DNA of 40,669 nt. It comes from SAR202 cluster bacterium Io17-Chloro-G4 (lineage in GTDB: Bacteria; Chloroflexota; Dehalococcoidia; Lucifugimonadales; UBA3495). The stretch covers positions 1 to 40,669 of the forward strand of contig MUCR01000061.1 in assembly GCA_002816455.1 (NCBI GenBank), given 5' to 3'. A model generated the notes under the pieces. The model did not search any database. It worked only from the letters and a program-made list of their open reading frames with translations, and was not told where the DNA came from. Made by a program: the position numbers and the translations under genes. Below, piece after piece: positions 1-7,626 of this stretch (its first letter is position 1; every line of letters begins with the position of its first letter).

Positions 1-63
1 GATGATTGGCCGCTTGTTGGTAATCAGGAAAGACACTCACTAGAATGTTGCGAGCCCTAAATC

Positions 64-945
64 CTAGAAATTGGGCCGAACGTCCCTCAGCCGCCGGACC
101 CGCTCAGCTATGGGCGGGTGGGTCGAGAACAAGTTCGCCATGGAAAACTGGTTCTCCCTTTTGTTCTTCTCCTCACTCAAGGGGTTTACGATAAACAGGT
201 GGGAGGCTCCCTCAGCAATTTTCATGGGCCTGGCTTGACTTCCCTGTTCCAGTTTCTCCAGAGCGCTGGCCAAAGCGTATGGGTTACCGGAGGTGTGCGC
301 CCCGGTTGCGTCGGCTTGGAACTCGCGGGTGCGGGAAATAGCGGAGCGGATCATGGTTGCGGCCACGCCTGCGATCATGGCCACCAGCAAAGTCCCGATT
401 ATGGAACCTATACCGCCACCGCGGTCACGGCCACCGAACATCATGCCCATCAATGCGCCCCATTTGGCGACTGAAGCCAATATCATAATGGTCATGGCCA
501 TGGTGGCCACCACCGACATAATCAGGGTGTCCCGGTTACCCACATGGGCCATTTCGTGGGCCAATACGGCGCCTAGTTCATCCCGGTCCAGGATTCGGCG
601 GATGCCGGTGGTTACGGCCACTGCGGCATGCTCCGGGTTACGACCGGTGGCAAAAGCGTTGGGAGAATCAGATTCAATCTGATAAACTTTCGGCATGGGC
701 AAGCCAGCCAAGGTCGCTTGCTCGGAGACGATGCCGAAAAGTTCTCTGTCATCCTGCTCGCTTATTTGGTGGGCGTTTGCCATTTTCAAGGCTAAGGTAT
801 CGCTCTTCCAATACATGAAGAAGTTAATAGCCAGAGCGATCACCAAAAACACGATCATTAACGGTATACCGCCCAGAATTAACCCGATCACCAAGAGCAA
901 GCCGCTCATGATCATCATCAAGACAAAGGTTTTTATAGTATTCAT
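64..945 (-). CDS. htpX: Zinc metalloprotease HtpX (M48 family)
   Basis: Membrane-bound zinc endopeptidase of the HtpX branch of M48, which in other bacteria helps degrade misfolded membrane proteins. The 293-residue product has two N-terminal membrane segments (about residues 5-27 and 29-46). The zinc-binding motif HEMAH is at residues 130-134, two more hydrophobic segments lie at about 143-162 and 180-200, and the third ligand is probably Glu208 in the conserved SRTREFQADA stretch. Length is normal for the family. The start has a modest AGGA upstream and is the only one that keeps the first membrane segment. The gene is transcribed away from etfB. It ends in TAG, which shows TAG works as a stop codon in this genome. 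The function call is very secure; the client proteins are unknown. Confidence 0.96.
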   Translation of the reverse strand: MNTIKTFVLMMIMSGLLLVIGLILGGIPLMIVFLVIALAINFFMYWKSDTLALKMANAHQISEQDDRELFGIVSEQATLAGLPMPKVYQIESDSPNAFATGRNPEHAAVAVTTGIRRILDRDELGAVLAHEMAHVGNRDTLIMSVVATMAMTIMILASVAKWGALMGMMFGGRDRGGGIGSIIGTLLVAMIAGVAATMIRSAISRTREFQADATGAHTSGNPYALASALEKLEQGSQARPMKIAEGASHLFIVNPLSEEKNKRENQFSMANLFSTHPPIAERVRRLRDVRPNF

Positions 946-1270
946 GGCGTAGTTTTCCTGGCTTTTTGGCCGTCTTTATGGAAATAGGCGTGCTAAGTTG
1001 GGCTGATACTCGGAACTCACAGTTTATAATAGCCTGATTATAGCATCCGCTCGTTGAGCCGAGGCGGGGAGTCCGGTGTATAGGGGATTACGAATTTAGG
1101 ACGCACGCCGGATTCCGGGCGGCGCCCAAAATCGCTTGAAGTGACGGCTAAATTACGACACCGAGAGCGGCCCAAGTAGACTCGGGTGCCACGTTGGCAC
1201 GTTTGACACAAATTAATAGTTAGTGATACATTTCACACTGTTCTGTGATATAGGCACGGGAGGAGACCTC
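946..1270. other. Divergent intergenic region htpX / etfB
   Basis: This 325-base stretch has no convincing gene. It contains the symmetric sequence TATAATAGCCTGATTATA (1025-1042), which puts a consensus -10 hexamer on each strand. Closer to etfB is a consensus -35 box (TTGACA, 1203-1208). On the plus strand CTGATA (1003-1008), 16 bases before the TATAAT at 1025-1030, could serve as a -35. No good -35 was found for the minus-strand TATAAT that would serve htpX. Confidence 0.55.
1203..1232 (+). promoter_or_regulatory. Probable sigma-70-type promoter of etfBA
   Basis: A perfect TTGACA (1203-1208) is followed after 18 bases by TACATT (1227-1232), a 4-of-6 match to TATAAT preceded directly by TGA, which fits an extended -10. 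The predicted start site is near 1239, giving a leader of about 30 bases before the etfB ATG at 1271. This is read by eye and not experimentally supported. Confidence 0.55.
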
Positions 1271-2071
1271 ATGGCCCTCAAAATCGGTGTTTTGGCCAAG
1301 CAAGTAATAGACCCGGAAATGCCCATGGCGGCATTCCGGGTGGACTCGGATGCCAACAAGGTGGTAACACCTCCCAACATTCCACCGGTAGTGAACGGCT
1401 TCGACGAAAACGCCGTAGAAGCGGCTTTACTACTGAAGGACGCCCAAGAAGCCACTATCACGGTTATATCCAGTGGCACCGAGTTTGCCTTGGACGTGAT
1501 GAAAAAGCCTCTGTCTATGGGCGCGGACGAGTTGATTTTGCTTCAGGACGACGCCTTTGGCAACACAATAGACAGTTTTTTCACTGCCCGGGTATTGGCC
1601 GAGGCGGTCCGCAAACTCGAAGGATTCGACCTGATTATTTGCGGTAGGCAAGCCTCCGATTGGGACAACGCACAGGTGCCGCTGGGCCTAGCCGAGCTTC
1701 TGGGCCTATCTTGCATCGCACTGTGCCGGAAGGTGGACGTGAGCGACGGCAAAGTTACCGCCGAGTGCACCACACCCGACGGATATGAGGTGGTGGAGGC
1801 CGACTTGCCAGCATTGGTCACGGTCAGCAACGAACTGGGCCAACCCCGCTACCCCACTCTGAGGGGCATCATGGCAGCCACTCGCAAGAAGCCGACCATC
1901 TGGACCATGAGCGACTTGGGTATGGACTCGGCAGAGCTCGAGCCCAGAGTGACGTTGCGCAGCCTGTTTGTTCCCGAGACCGGCCAAGACTGCGAGTACA
2001 TTGAGGGCGAGAATGCCGCCGATGCTGGCCGCCAACTGGCGCTGAAGCTCAGGGAAGACAAACTTATCTAA
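1271..2071 (+). CDS. etfB: Electron transfer flavoprotein, beta subunit
   Basis: Small subunit of the heterodimeric electron transfer flavoprotein, which takes electrons from acyl-CoA and similar dehydrogenases and passes them to the quinone pool. It binds AMP and contributes to holding FAD. The 266-residue product has the N-terminal KIGVLAKQVIDPE segment, the early VNGFDENAVEAAL segment and the middle DLIICGRQASDWDNAQVP loop typical of the beta subunit. A longer frame is open upstream, but the ATG at 1271 has an AGGAG five bases ahead and matches the family N-terminus. It is followed after 179 bases by etfA on the same strand. No fusion or missing region is seen. The context fits fatty acid or other acyl-CoA oxidation, consistent with the CoA-transferase and hydratase genes further along the window. 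Confidence 0.95.
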   Translation: MALKIGVLAKQVIDPEMPMAAFRVDSDANKVVTPPNIPPVVNGFDENAVEAALLLKDAQEATITVISSGTEFALDVMKKPLSMGADELILLQDDAFGNTIDSFFTARVLAEAVRKLEGFDLIICGRQASDWDNAQVPLGLAELLGLSCIALCRKVDVSDGKVTAECTTPDGYEVVEADLPALVTVSNELGQPRYPTLRGIMAATRKKPTIWTMSDLGMDSAELEPRVTLRSLFVPETGQDCEYIEGENAADAGRQLALKLREDKLI

Positions 2072-2113
2072 TTAGCAACGGTGGGTCTGGGGGCTAATAA
2101 AAATTTTAAGCAT

Positions 2114-2154
2114 CAGCTATTCCCGTCCGATGGATGGACGCAGAGGAATAGCTG
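2114..2154 (+). other. Strong hairpin between etfB and etfA
   Basis: CAGCTATTCC (2114-2123) pairs perfectly with GGAATAGCTG (2145-2154). Inside, CGTCC (2124-2128) pairs with GGACG (2136-2140) around a 7-base loop, leaving a 4-base bulge (CAGA) on one side. There is no T-run after it, so it is not a standard intrinsic terminator. It may act on the transcript, for example by separating expression of the two subunits or protecting ends after cleavage. Confidence 0.6.
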
Positions 2155-2250
2155 GTCCAATTCCGGCCCCAGGGTGGAATACACAGAGATTGTTTGGACG
2201 AACTTTCGGTTTCAACTTTGAGCTGGTGTTGAAAACCTCTAGGAGGAATG

Positions 2251-3249
2251 ATGGCAGAGGCGACGGGTGTTTTAGTCCTGGGCGAATTGGCTGGGGGCGA
2301 ACTGGCGTCGGTCTCCCAGGAGCTTTTGGCGGCAGGCCGCAAGTTAGCCGACGACTTGGGTGAGGAGTTAACCATTGCCCTGTTAGGCGCCAGCGTTGAG
2401 GGCGCCAGCCAGCAGGCCATCAGCTACGGGGCCGACCGGGTCTACGCCGTTACCCATCCATTACTTGAGGAATACCAAGTCGACCTCAACCTGGCAGCTC
2501 TGGAATCCCTCTGCCAAGAAACCAACCCTAATGTCCTGCTCATAGCTCGCACCGAGTCAGGCAGAGAGCTAGCTCCCAGGTTGGCTTTTCGCTTGGGCGT
2601 AGGTTTAGCCCAGGATTGCCTGGAAGTGTCGGTGGACCCTGCGGCCAAACGCTTACTGGCCAACCGGCCGGTGTACGGTGGCAATGCCATAGCTGTGATT
2701 AGCTGCGACCTGACGCCCCAGATTGCTGCGGTGAGGCCAAAGGTCTACGAACCTCTGGAACCTGATCCCTCCCGCCAGGGTCAGGTCGTGTCTTTCCCGG
2801 TGGAGTTGGAAAGTTCTCAGGCTCGCACCCGGATTGTTGAACGGGTTGAAGAAACCTCCACAGGTATCAAGTTGGAAGACGCCCGGGTCGTTGTCTCCGG
2901 CGGCCGAGGGTTGGGCGGACCGGAGCCCTTTGCCCATTTGGAAGAGCTGGCCAAAGTCATGGGGGGAGCGGTAGGCGCATCTCGGGCTGCCGTGGATTCA
3001 GGTTGGGTTCCCGTTGCCTACCAGGTGGGTCTGACCGGCAAGACCATCACTCCCGAAATTTATATAATGGTCGCCATTTCCGGGGCCAGCCAGCACATGG
3101 CCGGCTGTTCAGGGGCAAAGGTGATTGTCGCCATCAACAAAGACTCCGAAGCCAACATCTTCCGCGAAGCCCGGTACGGCGTTGTCGGGGATTGGGAGCA
3201 GATAATACCCGCTTTCACCGCAGCGGTGAGAGAGCTTGTGCAGAGCTAG
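2251..3249 (+). CDS. etfA: Electron transfer flavoprotein, alpha subunit
   Basis: Large subunit of electron transfer flavoprotein; its C-terminal domain carries FAD. The 332-residue product shows the FAD-binding C-terminal block in the expected order: GRGLGG (about 214-220), the SRAAVDSGW segment, [20 protein letters not shown], and [12 protein letters not shown] near the end. Two ATG codons lie in tandem at 2248 and 2251. AGGAGG at 2241-2246 is only one base from the first and four from the second, so 2251 is preferred. It pairs with etfB upstream. It ends in TAG. The electron donor dehydrogenases are not encoded in this window. Confidence 0.95.
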   Translation: MAEATGVLVLGELAGGELASVSQELLAAGRKLADDLGEELTIALLGASVEGASQQAISYGADRVYAVTHPLLEEYQVDLNLAALESLCQETNPNVLLIARTESGRELAPRLAFRLGVGLAQDCLEVSVDPAAKRLLANRPVYGGNAIAVISCDLTPQIAAVRPKVYEPLEPDPSRQGQVVSFPVELESSQARTRIVERVEETSTGIKLEDARVVVSGGRGLGGPEPFAHLEELAKVMGGAVGASRAAVDSGWVPVAYQVGLTGKTITPEIYIMVAISGASQHMAGCSGAKVIVAINKDSEANIFREARYGVVGDWEQIIPAFTAAVRELVQS

Positions 3250-3338
3250 ATTGGTTCTTCTCCGGTGCGGGACATTTTGCCGATTATGCCACTTGCCACC
3301 ATCAACGTTAGCCTGTAACAGCGAGTAAACTAGTCCCC

Positions 3339-3423
3339 CGTCATTCCGGCGACGGCCGAAATCCAGAAATCATCTCATCCACAACAGTTACTAGACACCG
3401 CCTCCCGCGGGCGAGACGGAATT
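3339..3423. repeat. 85-bp dispersed palindromic element, copy A
   Basis: This intergenic 85-base element begins CGTCATTCCGGCGA and matches 29268-29352 without gaps; a hand count gives about 68 of 85 identical positions. It resembles the GTCATTCCGGCG-type intergenic repeats seen in many unrelated bacteria. This copy has lost part of the pairing seen in copy B, so it is probably the older, more diverged one. It lies between the convergent ends of etfA and the amidase gene. Confidence 0.75.
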
Positions 3424-3441
3424 AAGACCCTTCCAAAGACT

Positions 3442-4848
3442 TTAGGCCTCGGGTGGGCGCTCTTTGTGCCAGGGCGTTGCTTGCTCGTAGGCGTGAGCGA
3501 CTTTCAGGATGGTTTCCTCTCCGCCGGGACGGCTGCCAATCTGGAGACCGATGGGTAGGCCGTCGGCGCTGAACCCGCATGGGACCGACGCGGCGGGAGA
3601 GCTGGCCAGGTTGAAAAGCCGGGTCAGCAGGTAGGGCAACCGGGCTGCGGTTTCTTTGCTGGTGATGGCTGGGTCGTCTTCAATGAGTTGGGCTGGCCTG
3701 CCGGAGGTGGGGAGCACCAGCACGTCGTATTTCGCCAAGGCTTCTTGAACTTGGTCCCGCAACATTGTCCTTAGCTTTTGGGCTTTGTAATAAGCCTGGG
3801 CTGGCATGATGCTGCCCACCAATTGCTGGACCCGCACGTCGTGGCCGTAATCGTCGATTCGCTCCTTGACCCAGTCCCGGTGGGCGAAGGCCGGTTCCAC
3901 AGCCAGCAGCACAGACGAAGCGACGCTGGCTCCGGCAGTTAGCGGCAAAGAAACGTCCTCCACCGTAGCTCCCAGCTCACCCAAAACCGCAATGGCTTTG
4001 ACTACTGCTTCCCGCGTCTCGCTTTCCACCAAGTCGCTGTTGAGTTGCTCAGTGACAACTCCTATCCGGATTCCCCGGATGTCTCCGTCCAGCCCCCGCC
4101 GGTAGTCCGGCACCGGGGTGTTCCAGGTGTGTTCGTCCTTGGGGTCTTGGCCAGCGATTGCGCCTAAGGTGATGGCTGCGTCTTCCACGGTCCGGGAGAT
4201 TGGACCAACCGTGTCCATAGTCCAAACGCCCTGCATGACGCCGTAACGGCTCACCCGGCCCCAACTTGGCCTGAGACCTACTAAGCCGCACCAGGTTGCC
4301 GGGAAGCGTATCGAGCCGCCGGTGTCCTCACCCAAAGATGAGGCGCACAGGAAAGCGGCCGTGGCTGCTCCTGAGCCGCTGCTGGAGCCGCCGGTGTATT
4401 TTTGCAGGTCCCAAGGGTTTCTTGGGGTACTGAAGCGGTGGGAGAATCCGGTAACCGCAAACTCGGTGAGGTTGGTCTTACCCAAGACGATGGCCCCGGC
4501 TTTTTTCAAGTTGGCGATGACCGTGGCGTCCTCGTTGGGAACGAAGTCGGCCAGAAACCGGGAACCGCCGGTGGAGCGCACGCCCCGGCTCCAAAACTGG
4601 TCTTTGACCGCCACCGGCACGCCGTGCATGGGGCCAAGGTGATCGCCCTTGGCAATGGCCGCTTCGGCCTCCCGGGCGGCTTCCATTGCCTGTTCCCGCA
4701 TGACCGTAATATAGGAGTTGAACTTGAAGTCCAGGGTGTCAATCCGGTCTAAATAGGCCTCAGTAGCCTCAACCGGAGAAACCTCTTTCTTTTCGATTAA
4801 ACGGGACAGGTCGGATGCCGAGAGATAGGGAATTTGTGCTTGGTCCAT
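3442..4848 (-). CDS. Amidase of the amidase-signature family (GatA/AtzE-like)
   Basis: Hydrolase of the amidase-signature family, which uses a Lys-cisSer-Ser triad to cleave amide bonds. The 468-residue product shows all three: Lys82 in VAVKDQF, Ser156 in GGSSSGSG and nucleophile Ser179 in DTGGSIRFPA. The frame is open to an ATG at 4890, but the ATG at 4848 has a strong GGAGGAGG just upstream and gives the usual N-terminus. The extension also overlaps a repeat-like stretch. Upstream on the same strand is a small GatC/AtzG-like gene. No gatB is present nearby, so this is more likely a stand-alone or two-subunit catabolic amidase than the glutamyl-tRNA amidotransferase. The substrate cannot be read from sequence. 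Confidence 0.9.
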   Translation of the reverse strand: MDQAQIPYLSASDLSRLIEKKEVSPVEATEAYLDRIDTLDFKFNSYITVMREQAMEAAREAEAAIAKGDHLGPMHGVPVAVKDQFWSRGVRSTGGSRFLADFVPNEDATVIANLKKAGAIVLGKTNLTEFAVTGFSHRFSTPRNPWDLQKYTGGSSSGSGAATAAFLCASSLGEDTGGSIRFPATWCGLVGLRPSWGRVSRYGVMQGVWTMDTVGPISRTVEDAAITLGAIAGQDPKDEHTWNTPVPDYRRGLDGDIRGIRIGVVTEQLNSDLVESETREAVVKAIAVLGELGATVEDVSLPLTAGASVASSVLLAVEPAFAHRDWVKERIDDYGHDVRVQQLVGSIMPAQAYYKAQKLRTMLRDQVQEALAKYDVLVLPTSGRPAQLIEDDPAITSKETAARLPYLLTRLFNLASSPAASVPCGFSADGLPIGLQIGSRPGGEETILKVAHAYEQATPWHKERPPEA

Positions 4849-4875
4849 GGTGATGCCTCCTCCGGGAATTGTATT

Positions 4876-4903
4876 AAACCACAGAGACACAGAGGCCCAG
4901 AGA
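4876..4903. repeat. Short repeat-like purine/AC-rich segment
   Basis: The segment containing ACCACAGAGACACAGAGG lies just upstream of the amidase start. Very similar short sequences recur between genes in many bacterial genomes. Only one copy is visible here, so its repeat nature rests on recollection and is not shown by the window. Confidence 0.3.
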
Positions 4904-5002
4904 TTTGAGAGAGGGATTTTTTCCTAAAAACGAGAGAGAAACCAGCAACCTGCGGGGAATGCGAAATTCGGTGCGGCCAGTCATGGGAATTATCGTCTTC
5001 GA

Positions 5003-5033
5003 CTGACCGCTGAAAGCTGATTGCTGAACGCTA
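5003..5033. repeat. Degenerate short tandem repeat (GCTGA units)
   Basis: Four CTGA cores spaced 7-9 bases apart (three as GCTGA) lie between the small amidase-partner gene and the amidase gene. Such degenerate GCTGA arrays occur between genes in many bacteria. No function can be assigned. Confidence 0.4.
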
Positions 5034-5039
5034 ACGGCT

Positions 5040-5222
5040 TTATGCTGGCGGCAGAATGATGGGAAGCGGCTCTACGCTGTCCAATCCCGGGGGGTTAATC
5101 TGGTCCAGCGCTTCGAGGAGGGCGTTCAGGCTGTACATTACTTCCGTCAGTTCCGGGTCTTGAATATCCAGGCCCACGGCTTTGCCCATGGCCCGAATTT
5201 CGTCTTTATTTAAATCCGCCAT
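5040..5222 (-). CDS. Small GatC/AtzG-like amidase partner
   Basis: A 60-residue protein with the layout of GatC/AtzG-type companion subunits: a helical N-terminus (DEIRAMGKAVGLDI), a second helix (LTEVMYSLNALLEALDQI) and a Pro-rich tail ending EPLPIILPPA. In GatCAB and in the AtzE-AtzG amidase such small proteins wrap around the amidase and stabilise it. It has a GGAGG eight bases before its ATG and lies 191 bases upstream of the amidase on the same strand. The pair probably forms one transcription unit and one complex. Assignment rests on size, pattern and neighbour; sequence conservation in this family is low. Confidence 0.72.
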   Translation of the reverse strand: MADLNKDEIRAMGKAVGLDIQDPELTEVMYSLNALLEALDQINPPGLDSVEPLPIILPPA

Positions 5223-5511
5223 TTCAGCCTCCAGTGGTTAGTTGCTTTGACGGGCCGATTGTCCCCCACATACTCCTTGAAAAACCCAGTTACGTCAAGC
5301 TGTTTGGGGATTAGATAAGAAAAGTGTTGGCGAGCACCGGCAAACCCTAATCTCGCCCCGGCGACGTGCCACTACTAACCTGATCGGGTCCGGCTCTTAC
5401 ATTCGACTCAAGGTGGATCGAGTGTCCACCGCAGTACCGAATATGGGGTATCATAATCGCCATCACAACCCTGCCTGCTCTTCGGAGTGGCGAGGCGAGC
5501 GAGGTTTCCTG

Positions 5512-6504
5512 ATGAACATCCTGATTACGGGTGGACTGGGAGTGAACGGCTGCTGGGTCACGCGGCAACTTCTCGAGATGGGGCATCAGCCGATTATTCT
5601 GGATAATCGCCCGGACTTTTCGCTGGTGTCGGACATCGCAGACGAGATCACCGTGGTAGTTGGCGATATCCAGGACCTTGCCACCATCACCAGCACCCTG
5701 AAAGACCATCATGTTCAGCGAATATGCCACTTGGCTGCCATTTATCCCGACGCTGCCGACGCGAACCCTTTGCTGGGTTTCCAGGTCAATGCAATGGCTA
5801 CGGTAAACATTTTGGAGGCGGCGCATATCATGGAGGTCGAGCGGGTAGTGTTTACCAGCTCTGTGGCTGCCCTCTCTCCAGTCACCGAAGATTACCTGTT
5901 CCCTGAGCGCATACCTGTAAACGAGGACTACAACGCCTACCCGAGCGCAGGGGGTGTCTATGGCGCAACCAAAGTTGCCAGCGAGCTGATGGGGATGAAC
6001 TATCAACGCCTATACGGTATGCAGTTTGTGGCGCTCCGTTTCGCCCCAATTTATGGTCCGGGCAAGCACGCTCCGCGACACGGCAATATTAATGTAGTGT
6101 GGAATCGGATAGTGGAGCACGCATTACATGGAGACCCGCTAATATTTGAAAATGGCGGAGACGAACGCCACGACATGACTTACTCTCGGGATGTGGCCCG
6201 CAGTGTCGTCCTAGCCTGTTTTAGCGAGTCCTTGGAGCATAGCATCTTTCACATCGGGAGCGGCGGCAGCTATACCCTGAGAGAGTTCTGCGAAAGAGTG
6301 AAGGGAGTCATTCCTGGCGCCAACATAGAGGTCGGTCCCGGCCGCGGCGATCGGGGGATCGGGCGGGGCGGACCATGGCTGTTCGACATCAGCCGCGCCA
6401 AGAAGGAACTGGGGTACGAGGCGCAGTACGATCCGGCAGCCGCCGTACAGGACTGGCTTCATTGGTTGGAGCGCCTTGAGTTGCCAGTTGTTCCCACGGC
6501 ATAA
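5512..6504 (+). CDS. NAD-dependent epimerase/dehydratase (extended SDR)
   Basis: Extended short-chain dehydrogenase of the nucleotide-sugar epimerase/dehydratase type. The 330-residue product begins with a Rossmann NAD-binding motif, GGLGVNG (residues 7-13). It has the acidic residue after beta-2 (Asp31), Ser at 116-117 in VFTSSVAAL, and the catalytic YxxxK as Tyr150 and Lys154. Many relatives act on UDP- or GDP-sugars, but others reduce or epimerise unrelated compounds. The gene sits in a catabolic block and not among glycosyltransferases. The start at 5512 was chosen because the open frame before it is not family-like; the ribosome binding site is weak. The next gene follows after 60 bases on the same strand. 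Confidence 0.88.
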   Translation: MNILITGGLGVNGCWVTRQLLEMGHQPIILDNRPDFSLVSDIADEITVVVGDIQDLATITSTLKDHHVQRICHLAAIYPDAADANPLLGFQVNAMATVNILEAAHIMEVERVVFTSSVAALSPVTEDYLFPERIPVNEDYNAYPSAGGVYGATKVASELMGMNYQRLYGMQFVALRFAPIYGPGKHAPRHGNINVVWNRIVEHALHGDPLIFENGGDERHDMTYSRDVARSVVLACFSESLEHSIFHIGSGGSYTLREFCERVKGVIPGANIEVGPGRGDRGIGRGGPWLFDISRAKKELGYEAQYDPAAAVQDWLHWLERLELPVVPTA

Positions 6505-6564
6505 ATCCTTACCCCAATCCTAGTGAGTCGCATCTTAGTCAACCGACACAGGAAGGAGGGCAGA

Positions 6565-7413
6565 ATGCAGGAGAGAGTCTCCATCGGAAACGTAGATGTC
6601 CTGGCAGTGCTGGACATGTACCCGCCGGGCCGGGCTACCAGTTTTTTCTTCCCTGACGTGCCCGAAGAGTCATGGGACCCATACCGGGACGAGCAGTTGA
6701 ACCCGGAAGGGGAAATAGTGCTTCCGTATTGCCATTTTGCCATACGCTCTGAGGGAAGCACCATATTAGTGGACACGGGCATGGGGGCTGGGCCACATCC
6801 TACCAGGGGCAACCGGACCGGGAACCTGCTTAATGACCTCAAGAGCGTTGGCATCAGCCCTGAAGACGTGGATGTTGTGGTCCATACCCACCTTCACGCC
6901 GACCACGTGGGATGGAACATCAATTACGAGGGTGGCTCGGCCAAGCCCACCTTTCCCATGGCCAAATACCTTGTGCCGCGTGCCGACTGGGAGCATTTTA
7001 GCCAGCCGGACATATTGAGCCTGCCCCAAAACGAGCACATAAGAGACCACGTTGTGCCCTTGGAGAACCTCGGGGTAATGGAGCTAATCGATGGCTGGCA
7101 TAACATTACGTCTGAAATCTCCACCATCCATACACCCGGCCACACACCCGGACATCAGTGCGTACTTATCAACTCTCAGGGGGCATGCGGCGCAGTGGTG
7201 GGCGACGTGATCCACATGAGCGTGCAGATCGAGCACCCCAACTGGTGCGCGGTGGTTGACCTGGACAAGGCGACTGGACTGAAGAGCCGGGAAGACCTGC
7301 TTGACTTGTCTGAGCAGGAAGGGATGCTCATCGTCGCCGGCCACTTCAAAGAGGACGAGCACTTCGGCCGCGTGGTCCGCCTGCACGACCGCCGCTACTG
7401 GCAGGTCGTATAA
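6565..7413 (+). CDS. Metallo-beta-lactamase-fold hydrolase (lactonase-like)
   Basis: A 282-residue metallo-beta-lactamase-fold enzyme. The metal-binding motif is complete: HxHxDH at His109, His111, Asp113 and His114, then His193 in TPGHTPGH, Asp214 in VVGD and His260 in VAGH. This seven-ligand set is what binuclear zinc hydrolases of the AHL-lactonase type carry; the opening LVDTG strand and overall size also fit. Substrates in this group include lactones and various esters, and none can be chosen here. The start at 6565 has an AAGGAGGG five bases ahead, far better than the upstream ATG at 6523. It probably shares a transcript with the epimerase before it. Confidence 0.88.
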   Translation: MQERVSIGNVDVLAVLDMYPPGRATSFFFPDVPEESWDPYRDEQLNPEGEIVLPYCHFAIRSEGSTILVDTGMGAGPHPTRGNRTGNLLNDLKSVGISPEDVDVVVHTHLHADHVGWNINYEGGSAKPTFPMAKYLVPRADWEHFSQPDILSLPQNEHIRDHVVPLENLGVMELIDGWHNITSEISTIHTPGHTPGHQCVLINSQGACGAVVGDVIHMSVQIEHPNWCAVVDLDKATGLKSREDLLDLSEQEGMLIVAGHFKEDEHFGRVVRLHDRRYWQVV

Positions 7414-7547
7414 CCGCATGGCGTCACCCCATTGACCTTCTGCCAGGAAGCGACCACAGCCCGATTGGCCCAAGCCAAGAAGTTAAATACTTCGTTGACG
7501 TGCGCTCACCAGTACCGTAGAGTACGCCCATCTCACCTGACTCATTT

Positions 7548-7567
7548 GTCGCAACCGCAATTGCGAC
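7548..7567 (+). other. Inverted repeat in the leader of the amidohydrolase gene
   Basis: GTCGCAA (7548-7554) and TTGCGAC (7561-7567) pair perfectly around a 6-base loop. It is the first of two hairpins between the lactonase-like gene and the amidohydrolase. No T-run follows. Confidence 0.4.
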
Positions 7568-7590
7568 GTTGGCAACATGATCCAGAAATT

Positions 7591-7609
7591 GCCCCGATAA
7601 CATCGGGGC
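7591..7609 (+). other. Compact GC hairpin just before a ribosome binding site
   Basis: GCCCCGAT (7591-7598) and ATCGGGGC (7602-7609) pair perfectly around a 3-base loop. The hairpin ends 7 bases before the GAGGAAG ribosome binding site (7616-7622) of the amidohydrolase gene. It could shield the transcript or influence initiation; there is no T-run, so termination is unlikely. Confidence 0.5.
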
Positions 7610-7626
7610 CAATGCGAGGAAGCACA

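Noticed and set aside
7432-7626. N-terminal extension of the amidohydrolase
   Set aside because: The extension covers the two hairpins and a non-conserved stretch; the ATG at 7627 has the ribosome binding site and matches the family N-terminus.
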